Positions 19,386 to 29,210 of a stretch of 64,000 nt of DNA are shown here, one piece after another. The notes below the pieces were generated by a model. That model was given only the letters and a program-made list of their open reading frames with translations, had not been told where the DNA came from and searched no databases. The DNA is from an uncultured Pelagibacteraceae bacterium. Lineage in GTDB: Bacteria; Pseudomonadota; Alphaproteobacteria; Pelagibacterales; Pelagibacteraceae. The DNA lies in the NCBI GenBank assembly GCA_902588965.1, contig CACIRD010000002.1, positions 1 to 64,000 of the forward strand, in the 5' to 3' direction. Position 1 is the first letter of the stretch; every line of letters starts with the position of its first letter. Position numbers and translations under genes: made by a program.

Positions 19386-20567
19386 ATGATTCAAAAGAAA
19401 AAAAAATTATCTTTAATTACACTATCAAAAACACAGGGTGGTGCAAATATTGCTGCATCAAGAATAAGTAATATTTTAAAGAAAAATTTTGACTTACAAG
19501 TATTGCATCCTAAAAAAAATCTATTTTTTAGTATGATTAAATATTATTTGGCCAGACTATTTGTTAAATTTTATATTGGAAAAAGTAAATATTTAAATTC
19601 TTTAAACCTATTTTCTAGATTAAAATTATCGGAAATTAAAGGTGATATAATTCATTTAAACTGGATTGGGGAAGAAACTATTTCCATAGACGATCTTAAC
19701 AAAATTAAAAAACCAATTTTTTGGACTATGCATGACATGTGGCCAGTGACCTCAACGGAGCATTTTTTAGAAAATCCAAATCAAAACAAATATTTAAAAC
19801 AAAATACACAAAATAATTTTTTAAAAGATAAAGTTTTTCAAAAGAAAAAAATTTTTTTTTCTAAAAAAAATATTTTTATAATTACTAATAGCAAATGGTT
19901 AGAAAACTTTTGCAAAAAAAGTGATTTAACAAGAAAAGTAAAAGTTAAGACAATTTATAATCCAATAAAAACAGAAATTTGGAGAAAGTATGAAAAGAGC
20001 CTTAGTAAAAAAAAATTAAACTTGAACCCTCAAAAAAAATATATCCTTTTTGGAGCACACGGAGGTTTAAAAAATTTTAGAAAAGGTGGTGATCTTTTAA
20101 TAGATTCTTTAAATAACCTATCTGAACTAAAAAATAATCTTGAATTTTTAATTTTAGGGACGGATGAAAATTATACAAAAAAAATAAATAATTTTTACTT
20201 TAATTTTAGAAAATTTACTTTAAGCGAAAAAGATCAAATTCTTTATCATTCTTCCGCAGATATTACAGTAATACCATCAAGAGGTGAGTCCATACCTCAA
20301 TTTGCTGTTGAAACTATTTTATGCGAAAATGCTATAGCTGCTTTTGATATAGGTGGTTTTAGTGAAATAATTAAGCATAAGGTTAATGGTTATTTGGCAA
20401 AACCTTTTGATACAAAAGATTTTTCATATGGGATTAATATTTGTTTGGAAAAAATTAAGAAAAAAGAGCTTATTAAAAATAGAAATAAAATTATTAAAAA
20501 ATTTAATGAAAAAAAAATCAAAAAAGAGTATTTGAATTTTATTAAAAAAAATTCTTTTAAATCATGA
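19386..20567 (+). CDS. Glycosyltransferase group 1 (GT4-like)
   Basis: LITLSKTQGGANIAASRI, WTMHDMWPVT, FGAHGG, PSRGESIPQFAVETILCENAIAAFDIGGFSEII. Confidence 0.8.
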   Translation: MIQKKKKLSLITLSKTQGGANIAASRISNILKKNFDLQVLHPKKNLFFSMIKYYLARLFVKFYIGKSKYLNSLNLFSRLKLSEIKGDIIHLNWIGEETISIDDLNKIKKPIFWTMHDMWPVTSTEHFLENPNQNKYLKQNTQNNFLKDKVFQKKKIFFSKKNIFIITNSKWLENFCKKSDLTRKVKVKTIYNPIKTEIWRKYEKSLSKKKLNLNPQKKYILFGAHGGLKNFRKGGDLLIDSLNNLSELKNNLEFLILGTDENYTKKINNFYFNFRKFTLSEKDQILYHSSADITVIPSRGESIPQFAVETILCENAIAAFDIGGFSEIIKHKVNGYLAKPFDTKDFSYGINICLEKIKKKELIKNRNKIIKKFNEKKIKKEYLNFIKKNSFKS

Positions 20568-21252
20568 ACAATATAGTTTTTACATAAGGATTTATTAAAC
20601 ATTCTTCCAAACAAAGTTTTTTGATTTGCCAGATATTTGCCCAGACAAAATTTTCTTTTTTTGTAAGTTTGTTATTGGGATTTTTTAAGTAAACTAACCA
20701 GTTTTCATTTCTTTTTCTCCAAAATCTTGCTCCTTCTTCATTATGCGCAGATTTAGCAATTATCTTTCCCCCTTTATTCATGATAATTATTTCATACAAC
20801 TCTGTTCTTTTTCCACCATGCGCTCTGTTCATATTGGACTTTGTTGCTGAAAAAGTGGGGCAAAATTTTATATTCTTATCCCCAGGTTCTGAGCGTAAAT
20901 TTAAAAGAAATTCAATGCCATATTTTTTTGTTTCTCTAACTAAAAACGCTAATACTCCTCCGTGAGGCTGATTAAATATTAATTGATCCCAATTACTAAC
21001 CTCCCTTTTTGCATTTTTAGTTTTGACACCCACTACACTAAAAAATTGATTTGATTTATGGTAAATTCTACCTTTCTCAAGCTTCCAATCTTTCAGTTCT
21101 GATATTGAGCATAATCTCGATCTCATAGTTTCTTTTTTTTGTAAAATTTTTCTTTTTCGAATAAGTTTGCTTATACTTGTATTAGATGAATACTTATAAA
21201 TTTCAATTTTTTGTCTTAATAGTTCTAAGTTATTTTGATATTTTATTTTCAT
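20557..21252 (-). CDS. NDP-hexose 2,3-dehydratase family protein (single module, 231 aa)
   Basis: IYHKSNQFFSVVGVKT, WDQLIFNQPHGGVLAFLVRE, EPGDKNIKFCPTFSATKSNMNRAHGG are hallmark motifs of the EvaA/TylCVI family. Confidence 0.8.
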   Translation of the reverse strand: MKIKYQNNLELLRQKIEIYKYSSNTSISKLIRKRKILQKKETMRSRLCSISELKDWKLEKGRIYHKSNQFFSVVGVKTKNAKREVSNWDQLIFNQPHGGVLAFLVRETKKYGIEFLLNLRSEPGDKNIKFCPTFSATKSNMNRAHGGKRTELYEIIIMNKGGKIIAKSAHNEEGARFWRKRNENWLVYLKNPNNKLTKKENFVWANIWQIKKLCLEECLINPYVKTILFMI

Positions 21253-22181
21253 AATGTAGTTTTTGTATTATATAAAGTTTGTCTAAATTTTGAGTCTTCC
21301 TTAATTTGCTTGTGATAGTATGTTATATTTTTTTTTTTTAAAACTTTAAAAAATTCGTTAAAAAAATTTTTAAAAGTATCGTCTTTTTTGATCAAGAATT
21401 TTTTTAATTTATTTTTTTTTTTATATTCTACAACTAATTTTTCTCCCGCCGGCGGGGCGCTAAATCTATAAAGAGTTATAGAGTAAAATTTTGCTAAAAA
21501 TGTGATAGTGTTGCAATATTCAGAGTTATGTGAAAAAAGCCCATAAAACTCAGTTTTTTTGGTAGAGGTATTTACTGAAAAACTTTCATTCAAATTGTTG
21601 TTATTTTTCATGATTAATTTTTTATAAACTAACTTCGATTTTAAAAAATATCTATTTATAGATGCCGCATACGGCATCATATCATTAAAACAACCACCAC
21701 CCATTTTTTTTGATAATTTAAAATTGTTATTTTTAGGTTTTGGAATACAAAATTTCATTATTATTTTATCTAGATTTATTTTATTATCCTTAATCAACTT
21801 TTTAACCATATCAAACTGCTTATGATAACTAAATACAAGAGCTTGTGAAATTAACAGTTTCTTTTTTTTGGCTAAATTCAATAATTTGTATGATTGTTTT
21901 AAATTAAGTGAAAACGGCTTATCAATTATTACGTTTTTATTTTTTTTTAAGGCTTTTAAAGCATATTTATAATGCAAAGCATTTACTAATGAAATGTAAA
22001 CTATATTTGCGTTAGAAAGTTCAATACCTTTACTATAGTCTCTAAACCATTTCTCATGACCAGTTTTACGTTCTTTTTTCGATTTAGAGGCTATATCAAA
22101 TTTAATATTTTTGATTTTTGTAAATGCAGGAATTATCCTTCTTATAGCTAAATCTGAATATCCAAGTATTAATATTTTCAT
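21249..22181 (-). CDS. Gfo/Idh-family oxidoreductase, candidate NDP-hexose 3-ketoreductase
   Basis: GYSDLAIRRIIPAF, IDKPFSLN, MGGGCFNDMMPYAASINRYF; overlaps the 2,3-dehydratase gene by 4 nt. Confidence 0.75.
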   Translation of the reverse strand: MKILILGYSDLAIRRIIPAFTKIKNIKFDIASKSKKERKTGHEKWFRDYSKGIELSNANIVYISLVNALHYKYALKALKKNKNVIIDKPFSLNLKQSYKLLNLAKKKKLLISQALVFSYHKQFDMVKKLIKDNKINLDKIIMKFCIPKPKNNNFKLSKKMGGGCFNDMMPYAASINRYFLKSKLVYKKLIMKNNNNLNESFSVNTSTKKTEFYGLFSHNSEYCNTITFLAKFYSITLYRFSAPPAGEKLVVEYKKKNKLKKFLIKKDDTFKNFFNEFFKVLKKKNITYYHKQIKEDSKFRQTLYNTKTTL

Positions 22182-22253
22182 ACTAGTATTGCATTTAAAA
22201 AAATAAATTGTATGTAAGTCTATGTTTATAAGACTATAAGAAAAATATTTTTC

Positions 22254-23354
22254 ATGAAAGTAAAATTTACAAATTTATATAAGCTAATACCTGAAAAGGA
22301 AAAAATATTTTCAAAAATTCAAAATTTGATAAGAAATGCACAATTTGTAGGTGGAAAAAATCTGTTAGATTTTGAAAAAAAATTCGCTAATTTTGTTGGC
22401 TCAAAATACTGTGTTGGTCTAGGAAATGGAACCGATGCTCTTGAGATAGCTGTTCGGTCTCTTCATTTGAAAAAAAATAGTGAAATAATTGTTCCAGTAA
22501 ATACATGGATTTCAACTGCTGAAGCAGTTGTTAATAATGGTTTCAAGTTAGTTTTTTGTGATATAAATCTTGATGATTATACAATAAGCATTCAGGACCT
22601 AAAAAAAAAAATTAATTCAAATACAAGAGCGATAATGCCAGTGCATCTATATGGCAATCCCTCAAATATGAAAGATATAAAAAATATAATTAAAAATAAA
22701 AATATTAAAATAATTGAAGATTGTGCTCAAGCACATGGAGCAAAAATTAAAAATCAGCATGTTGGAACTATTGGTGAAATTGGAACTTTTAGTTTTTTTC
22801 CAGGAAAAAATTTAGGAGCTTTTGGGGACGGAGGAGCAATAGTAACAAATTCAAAAAAAATATATGAGTACGCTTTAAGAGCGAGAGGTCATGGATCAAA
22901 AAAAAAATATGACCATAAATTTCCTGGGAGAAATTCGAGACTCGATTCTATTCATAGCGCAGTATTAAATATTAAACTTAAAAATTATAAATCTGTTATA
23001 AGAAAAAGAAATAAATTAGCTAATATTTACTTTAAAAAATTAAAACTTATAAAAGAAATATCTTTATTCCGTCTTAACAAAAATTGTAGTTATGCATTTC
23101 ATCAATTTGTAATTAGAGTTGATAAAAATAGAGATAACTTAATAAAGTATTTAAAAAAAAATAAAATTGATACAATGATTCACTACCCTTATATGCTAAA
23201 TGAACTTAAATTCTTTCCAAAAGGAAATAATTTAAAAAATAGCAAAAATCTTGGAAAAAAAATAATTAGTTTACCTATCTCAGAGGAGCATACTGAGAGA
23301 GAAATTAACTATGTATCAAAGAAAATAGAAGAATTTTTTAAAAAAAAAATTTAA
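22254..23354 (+). CDS. DegT/DnrJ/EryC1 sugar aminotransferase (intact PLP Lys)
   Basis: GLGNGTDAL, EDCAQAHGA, SFFPGKNLGAFGDGGAI, RARGHGSKKKYDHKFPGRNSRLDSIHSAVL. Confidence 0.88.
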   Translation: MKVKFTNLYKLIPEKEKIFSKIQNLIRNAQFVGGKNLLDFEKKFANFVGSKYCVGLGNGTDALEIAVRSLHLKKNSEIIVPVNTWISTAEAVVNNGFKLVFCDINLDDYTISIQDLKKKINSNTRAIMPVHLYGNPSNMKDIKNIIKNKNIKIIEDCAQAHGAKIKNQHVGTIGEIGTFSFFPGKNLGAFGDGGAIVTNSKKIYEYALRARGHGSKKKYDHKFPGRNSRLDSIHSAVLNIKLKNYKSVIRKRNKLANIYFKKLKLIKEISLFRLNKNCSYAFHQFVIRVDKNRDNLIKYLKKNKIDTMIHYPYMLNELKFFPKGNNLKNSKNLGKKIISLPISEEHTEREINYVSKKIEEFFKKKI

Positions 23355-23361
23355 TTATCAA

Positions 23362-24312
23362 ATGAAAAAAATTTTAATTACTGGAAGTTCTGGTTTTATA
23401 GGTTTTCATTTAGCAAAAAATTTATCAAAAATATACAAGGTAATTGGTTTAGATAACCATAATAACTATTATTCCAAAAAAATAAAAAAAAAAAGGTTAA
23501 GTATTTTAAAAAAAAATGAAAATTTTTCTTTTAAAAAAATTGATTTAAAAAATAAAAATGAATTAGAAAAAGTCTTTAACAAATTTAAACCTTCAATTGT
23601 TTTCCACATTGCTGGACAGCCGGGTGTTTTATATTCTTTTAAGAATCCAAAAAGTTATAAGCTAAATAATACACGGACTACTGATATAGTAAGTAATTTA
23701 TGTAAAAAAAATAATATAGAAAAGTTTATATTTGCATCCTCAAGCTCAGTTTATGGTGATCAGAAGAAATTCCCCATAAAGGAACATTTTAAAGTTAATC
23801 CAAAAAATCCTTATGCGAAGACAAAGATTGAGTCCGAAAAGATTATTTTTAAAAATTTAAAAAAAAGTAAAACAGATTTTTTAATTTTTAGATTTTTCAC
23901 TGTTTACGGGTCTTTTGGAAGACCGGATATGTTTATACATAAATTTTTAAACTCTATTAAAAATAAAAAAACAATAAAACTTCATAATAAAGGTATGAAT
24001 TTTAGAGATTTTACATACATAGATGATGTTGTGAGTATTTTAAAAATGTCGATCAATAAAAAAATTAGTAAAAAAATTTTAAATATTTGTAGATCTAAAC
24101 CAATACTCACTTTAGATTTGGTAAAAATGATTTTAAAAATCTATGGTGTTAAAAAGGCTAATTTAAGAGAGACTAAATTTGTTAAGGGTGAAATGTTAAA
24201 AACACACGGGAGTAATAAGAATTTAAGAAAATATTTTGGCAAAATTAAATTTACAGATATAAAAAAAGGAATTAAATATACCATTAAAAATTATAAACTA
24301 CATAAAATGTAA
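23362..24312 (+). CDS. UDP-glucuronate 4-epimerase-like extended SDR
   Basis: ITGSSGFIGFHLA, GQPGVLYSFKNP, SSSSVYG, RFFTVYGSFGRPDMF. Confidence 0.8.
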   Translation: MKKILITGSSGFIGFHLAKNLSKIYKVIGLDNHNNYYSKKIKKKRLSILKKNENFSFKKIDLKNKNELEKVFNKFKPSIVFHIAGQPGVLYSFKNPKSYKLNNTRTTDIVSNLCKKNNIEKFIFASSSSVYGDQKKFPIKEHFKVNPKNPYAKTKIESEKIIFKNLKKSKTDFLIFRFFTVYGSFGRPDMFIHKFLNSIKNKKTIKLHNKGMNFRDFTYIDDVVSILKMSINKKISKKILNICRSKPILTLDLVKMILKIYGVKKANLRETKFVKGEMLKTHGSNKNLRKYFGKIKFTDIKKGIKYTIKNYKLHKM

Positions 24313-24843
24313 ATGATTAATATTAACCTCAAAAAATTAAAAAAGCCTTTAAAAATAAAACAGAAAATATTTTTTGATAAAAGAGGTTATTTTCAGGAAC
24401 TATGTTTAAAAAAAAAATTTAAATTAAATATAAGATTTACTGCAATAGCTAGTTCGAAAAAAAATGTTATTAGAGGGTTTCATTTTCAGTTAAAAGATAA
24501 GCAAACGAAGTTAATTTATGTTGCTGAGGGAAAAATTTTAGACATCGTAGTAAATTTAAAAAAAAAATCCAAAGAATTCGGCAAAGTATCTAGATTTATA
24601 TTAAATAAAGGAGATATGTTATTTATTCCGGATTTTTATGCACACGGTTATGAATGTTTAACACCAAAATGTTCAGTTATTTATCATTTAGAAAAATATA
24701 GAAATGCTAAATACGAAAGTGGAATAAAATATAATGATAAAAAACTTAAAATAAAATGGTCTACCAAAAAACCAATTCTATCCTTAAGAGACAGATCTCA
24801 TATAAGTTTTAATGAATTTAAAACTAAATATAAAACACTTTAA
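24313..24843 (+). CDS. rmlC: dTDP-4-dehydrorhamnose 3,5-epimerase family protein
   Basis: FFDKRGYFQEL, VIRGFHFQ, KLIYVAEGKILDIVVNLKKKSKEFGK, FIPDFYAHGYECL. Confidence 0.85.
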   Translation: MININLKKLKKPLKIKQKIFFDKRGYFQELCLKKKFKLNIRFTAIASSKKNVIRGFHFQLKDKQTKLIYVAEGKILDIVVNLKKKSKEFGKVSRFILNKGDMLFIPDFYAHGYECLTPKCSVIYHLEKYRNAKYESGIKYNDKKLKIKWSTKKPILSLRDRSHISFNEFKTKYKTL

Positions 24844-25586
24844 TTTTTTTTAAAATAAGATTTAAAAAATTTTAAAGGTTTTTTAAGTATTTTTAGATAA
24901 TATAAAAAATATACAAAAAATTTATTTTGTTTGTTTGAGATCCTTATCTCATTTAAGTCTTTCAAATGATCAATATAGTTTACTTTTGATGAAAATCCTC
25001 CACTTCTAAACGTACCAAAAATTTCACTTTTTTTACTAGCACAACCTTTTAATTTAAAATTAACTATCATTTTGTAGAAAAAATCTATATCTGCGCTCAA
25101 AAATTTAGAATTATAAAAACCAATTTCTTTGTGTTTTTTTGTTTTTATAAAAAAACCAACCGAATGAGAAGTATAAAAACCAAAACTCCATTTAATTATG
25201 TTAGGGCTAAAGCCATGCATTAGTTTATATTTTTCAACAGTTCCAAATAAAAAATCTATATCATTATTACAAAAATAATTATTTACTAATTCTAGAGCGT
25301 TAGAATAATAACAATCATCTGCATTTAAAAAACCAACTATGTCTCCTTTGGCTATACTCAGTCCTTTGTTCATCGCGTCCCAAATGCCACTATCTTTTTC
25401 TCTTATTACAACTGAAATCTTATCTTCATATTTTTTGATTATCTCGCTTGTTCCATCATTTGAGTTTGAGTCTATAATAATATATTCAACATTCTTATAA
25501 TTTTGACGGACAACACTTTGAATGCATTTTTCTATAGATAAAGCAGAATTTTTCACAACTGTTATAATAGATATTTTATAATTCAT
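24840..25586 (-). CDS. Glycosyltransferase family 2
   Basis: ISIITVVKNSALSIEKCIQSV, IIDSNSNDGTSEII, EKDSGIWDAMNKGLSIAKGDIVGFLNADD. Confidence 0.9.
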   Translation of the reverse strand: MNYKISIITVVKNSALSIEKCIQSVVRQNYKNVEYIIIDSNSNDGTSEIIKKYEDKISVVIREKDSGIWDAMNKGLSIAKGDIVGFLNADDCYYSNALELVNNYFCNNDIDFLFGTVEKYKLMHGFSPNIIKWSFGFYTSHSVGFFIKTKKHKEIGFYNSKFLSADIDFFYKMIVNFKLKGCASKKSEIFGTFRSGGFSSKVNYIDHLKDLNEIRISNKQNKFFVYFLYYLKILKKPLKFFKSYFKKN

Positions 25587-25707
25587 ATAATTTGTATGAT
25601 ATTGATAATTTCTAAAGGGAAAAGGTTAAAAAATACATATAAACAATGAAAAAAATTTAGTTAAAATTCTTGATTTAAATTAAAATTTATAAGTTTATAA
25701 GTATTTC

Positions 25708-26727
25708 ATGCACTTAAATTTTATAATCGTTTTCTTAGGTTTATCAATGTTTTTAATTTATTTCTGCAAATCAAAAAATTTATTCGTAGATTATAAGCTT
25801 GAAAAACACAAAAGATATTCAACACATCAAAAAAGTTATTCAATTGGTGGTTTATTGTTAATTTTTTATATGATTTATAACTTCGGTTATATTTCGAAGA
25901 ATTATTTGCTTTTGATTTTTTTAATTTCTATTTTCACTTTAGGTCTATTATCAGATTTGAAAAGATTAAATAGTGTTAGTTTAAGATTTTTTTTGCAAAT
26001 TATAATAATTTTTTTTTCTATAGCTTTTTTAAATATAGAAATTAATGAAACAAGAATTGAACTTTTTGATAAAATTCTCCAAAATAAAGTAATTAATATT
26101 TTTTTTGTTATTTTCTGCATGATGGTTTTAATAAACGGTGGGAACTTTATTGATGGTTTGAATGGTTTACTCTTGACTTATTTTTTAGTTGTATTCCTAA
26201 TTATTTCTCTAAATTTTTCAGATTTTCATTTTGTAGACAAGGAATTTTTAATAAATCTTATTATAGTTCTCAGTATAATTTTAGTTTTAAATATTTTGGG
26301 ATTTTTATATATGGGGGACTCTGGTGCATATTTATTATCTTTTATTGCTGGATACTATTTAATAGAATTTTCTTCAAACAATATTGCAATTTCACCTTAT
26401 TTTATAATTGTTCTTCTTTGGTATCCCTGTTTTGAACTATTATTTTCAATGATAAGAAGATCCTCTAAAGATATAAAAACTTATAAGCCCGATACTCTCC
26501 ACTTACATCAAATGATTTATGTTTTTTTTAAAAAAAAATTAAATACTAATAATAATCGTATTTTCCATTTATATTCCTCAATTATAATTAATTTTTATAA
26601 TGCCATAGTTTTTTATATTGCTATTAATTTTATTTATAGATCTGAAATACTAATAAGTATTATAATATTAAATATAGTCGTATATCTAATTATTTATAGT
26701 TTTTTGAAAAATAAAAAATTTAGTTAA
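25708..26727 (+). CDS. MraY/WecA-family polyprenyl-phosphate sugar-phosphate transferase
   Basis: Multi-TM; GLLSDLKRL, GGNFIDGLNG, MGDSGAYLL, HLHQMIY. Confidence 0.85.
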   Translation: MHLNFIIVFLGLSMFLIYFCKSKNLFVDYKLEKHKRYSTHQKSYSIGGLLLIFYMIYNFGYISKNYLLLIFLISIFTLGLLSDLKRLNSVSLRFFLQIIIIFFSIAFLNIEINETRIELFDKILQNKVINIFFVIFCMMVLINGGNFIDGLNGLLLTYFLVVFLIISLNFSDFHFVDKEFLINLIIVLSIILVLNILGFLYMGDSGAYLLSFIAGYYLIEFSSNNIAISPYFIIVLLWYPCFELLFSMIRRSSKDIKTYKPDTLHLHQMIYVFFKKKLNTNNNRIFHLYSSIIINFYNAIVFYIAINFIYRSEILISIIILNIVVYLIIYSFLKNKKFS

Positions 26728-26732
26728 TCTAT

Positions 26733-28403
26733 ATGGAATTTATTAAATTTATCTTAATTTACTTTTTTTTGACTCTCTCCATAATTGGATATGGATTAAT
26801 TTTTTCTCTCAAGCTAACCAAATATAACAATTTTTATAAATCTAACATATCAGTCGGATATGTAGGAATTTTTGGGGTTTTTTTCTTAATTTTAATATCT
26901 TATCTTACAAATCTTTTTTTCCCTCACAGTAATCTGCATAACCTTTTAGTTTTAATTATTGGAATTTTTTTTTTCCTATTTTTCTTTTTTTTGAATAAAA
27001 TTAAATTTGAATTAAGATACTTTTTTCTAGCTTATTTACTATCATTTTTTGCAATTTTTTATTTTAAAAGTCACGATGATTTTTCTTATTATCATCTAAG
27101 TTTTATTAATAATCTTGTTTTGAACAAAACAGAATTCGGCGTAGGCCAGTTTGATCCAGCTTTTAACCATGTCTCATCCCTATTTTATTTTCACTCTTTA
27201 TTTAAAACCTTTATTACTAAAGACTTTTTCTATCAGATAGGTCAATTAGGTATTATAATTTTTGTTAATACAATTTTATTTGAAAATATCTTCAATAGTG
27301 CAAAATCAAAAAAGCTAGATTTAATATTTTTTTTATCTATTTTTTGCGTAATATTTACTAATATTTTTTTTTATAGGTTAGCTGAACACGGTACAGACAG
27401 ATCAGCACAAATATTGTTTTTTTTATCATTTATATTAATAATTGAATTAATCGACTCCAAAAAATTATTAAAGCAAAATTTTGAAATACTATTAATAATT
27501 TTTACTTTAATTATATCTATAAAATCTTTTTATATATTATACTCAGTTTTATTTTTTTATATTTACTTTAAATATTTTAAAGCATCTCAATTTTTGGAAT
27601 TTTGTAAAAACTTTAAGATTCTATACTTTTGTTCCTTAGTTTTTTTACTTACTTTATTTTATAATATTTCTCACTCAGGCTGTTTACTTTACCCAGTTAA
27701 ATTTACATGCCCTGATATTTTCTTTTGGGGACTAGGAAAAGAAAAAGTTTTACATTATATGACCTGGTATGAATTATGGTCTAAAGCAGGAGCCACGCCA
27801 ACATATAGAGTGGAAAATGTAGGAGAGTATCTGTCCGGGCTTAATTGGCTACCAATCTGGATGGAAAACTATTTTTTTAACAAAATGTCAGACTATTTAT
27901 TGGGCATTCTGTTAGCAATAATAATAGTTTTACTTTTTTTTAAGCCCATAAATTTTAAATTTAAAAACTTTAAAAACTATTTTCCAGTTTATTTTTTAAT
28001 ATTCCTTCTTTTTTTAGAATGGTTTTTGAGACATCCCAGTCTAAGATATGGAGGTTATATAATAATTTTTTTACTTTTAACCTTTCCAATTTCACTTCTT
28101 TTGACTAGTCAAAACTTTTCTTTTAAAAATAAAAAAAATTCTATAATTATAATTTTTTTAATATGTTTAGTTATATTTGCTGGAAGAAATGTAAATAGGC
28201 TTTTCAAAGAAAATCATGTTTATAAATATAATCTCTTAAAAAATCCTTACTATCGTATGGATGATAATTTTTTTTATATGCAAAAAAGTAAACTTAAACT
28301 TTTTAAAGATAAGGATAAATGTTACGAAGATAATTCTCTGTCATATATTAAATGTAGGAAAATTGGAAATTATAGATTTTATTACTCTTCAAAAAAAAAT
28401 TAA
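26733..28403 (+). CDS. Polytopic membrane protein (candidate glycan polymerase/transferase)
   Basis: Many predicted TM helices; located after WecA-like gene. Confidence 0.5.
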   Translation: MEFIKFILIYFFLTLSIIGYGLIFSLKLTKYNNFYKSNISVGYVGIFGVFFLILISYLTNLFFPHSNLHNLLVLIIGIFFFLFFFFLNKIKFELRYFFLAYLLSFFAIFYFKSHDDFSYYHLSFINNLVLNKTEFGVGQFDPAFNHVSSLFYFHSLFKTFITKDFFYQIGQLGIIIFVNTILFENIFNSAKSKKLDLIFFLSIFCVIFTNIFFYRLAEHGTDRSAQILFFLSFILIIELIDSKKLLKQNFEILLIIFTLIISIKSFYILYSVLFFYIYFKYFKASQFLEFCKNFKILYFCSLVFLLTLFYNISHSGCLLYPVKFTCPDIFFWGLGKEKVLHYMTWYELWSKAGATPTYRVENVGEYLSGLNWLPIWMENYFFNKMSDYLLGILLAIIIVLLFFKPINFKFKNFKNYFPVYFLIFLLFLEWFLRHPSLRYGGYIIIFLLLTFPISLLLTSQNFSFKNKKNSIIIIFLICLVIFAGRNVNRLFKENHVYKYNLLKNPYYRMDDNFFYMQKSKLKLFKDKDKCYEDNSLSYIKCRKIGNYRFYYSSKKN

Positions 28404-29143
28404 AATTTTCTTTTAATGGAGAATAGACTTAATTTAATTAAATAAAAAATTGATTTAAAAAAATTAAAATTTTCATAAACATAATAAACTTTATAAGCGT
28501 CAGATATTTTTTGCGCAAAGCTTGAGGAAAGAGAATTATTAACTTTATTCCAGATAACTAAATATTCATTAAGTTTATGCGCATATATATTCTCTTTTGT
28601 AATTTTAAGCCAAGCGACGAGATCCTCTTGCGTTGATATTGATGGAAATAGATTGTTTTTTATAATTTTTTTATTTAACATGACTGTCGAAAGCCCAATA
28701 TCACAAGAATTTATTAGATCAAAGTAACCCAATTTATCCTTTTTACTTTCAACTTTGATTTTTTTTTTAAGGGATATATTTTTTTCATAATTACAAAATG
28801 TGAAATCAAATTTATTTTTTTTCATAAAATTTATTTGTTTTTCTAATTTTTCAGGGAACCAAAAGTCGTCAGCATCTAAAAATGCTACTATTTCACCATT
28901 AGAGTTTTTTATACCTATATTTCTTGAGACACCGGCACCAAAATTTGAGGAGTTTCTAATAATTTTTATTTTAGGATTATTTTTAAATTCTTTATTTAAA
29001 AGATTGAAATCTGACAACGTGTCATCGTCATAAACTACGATTATTTCGAAGTCTTTATAGGTTTGATTTAAAACAGAGTTAATTGATTGTTTAATATAAT
29101 CAATTTTTTTATAATAAGGGATTATTACACTTACTAATGGCAT
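28400..29143 (-). CDS. Glycosyltransferase family 2
   Basis: VSVIIPYYKKIDYIKQSINSVLNQTYKDFEIIVVYDD, AFLDADDFW. Confidence 0.9.
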   Translation of the reverse strand: MPLVSVIIPYYKKIDYIKQSINSVLNQTYKDFEIIVVYDDDTLSDFNLLNKEFKNNPKIKIIRNSSNFGAGVSRNIGIKNSNGEIVAFLDADDFWFPEKLEKQINFMKKNKFDFTFCNYEKNISLKKKIKVESKKDKLGYFDLINSCDIGLSTVMLNKKIIKNNLFPSISTQEDLVAWLKITKENIYAHKLNEYLVIWNKVNNSLSSSFAQKISDAYKVYYVYENFNFFKSIFYLIKLSLFSIKRKF

Positions 29144-29210
29144 ATTTTTTAATAATCAGTTAATTAATACATACTAATATAGATTTTATTTATATTAAAT
29201 AACTAAATTT

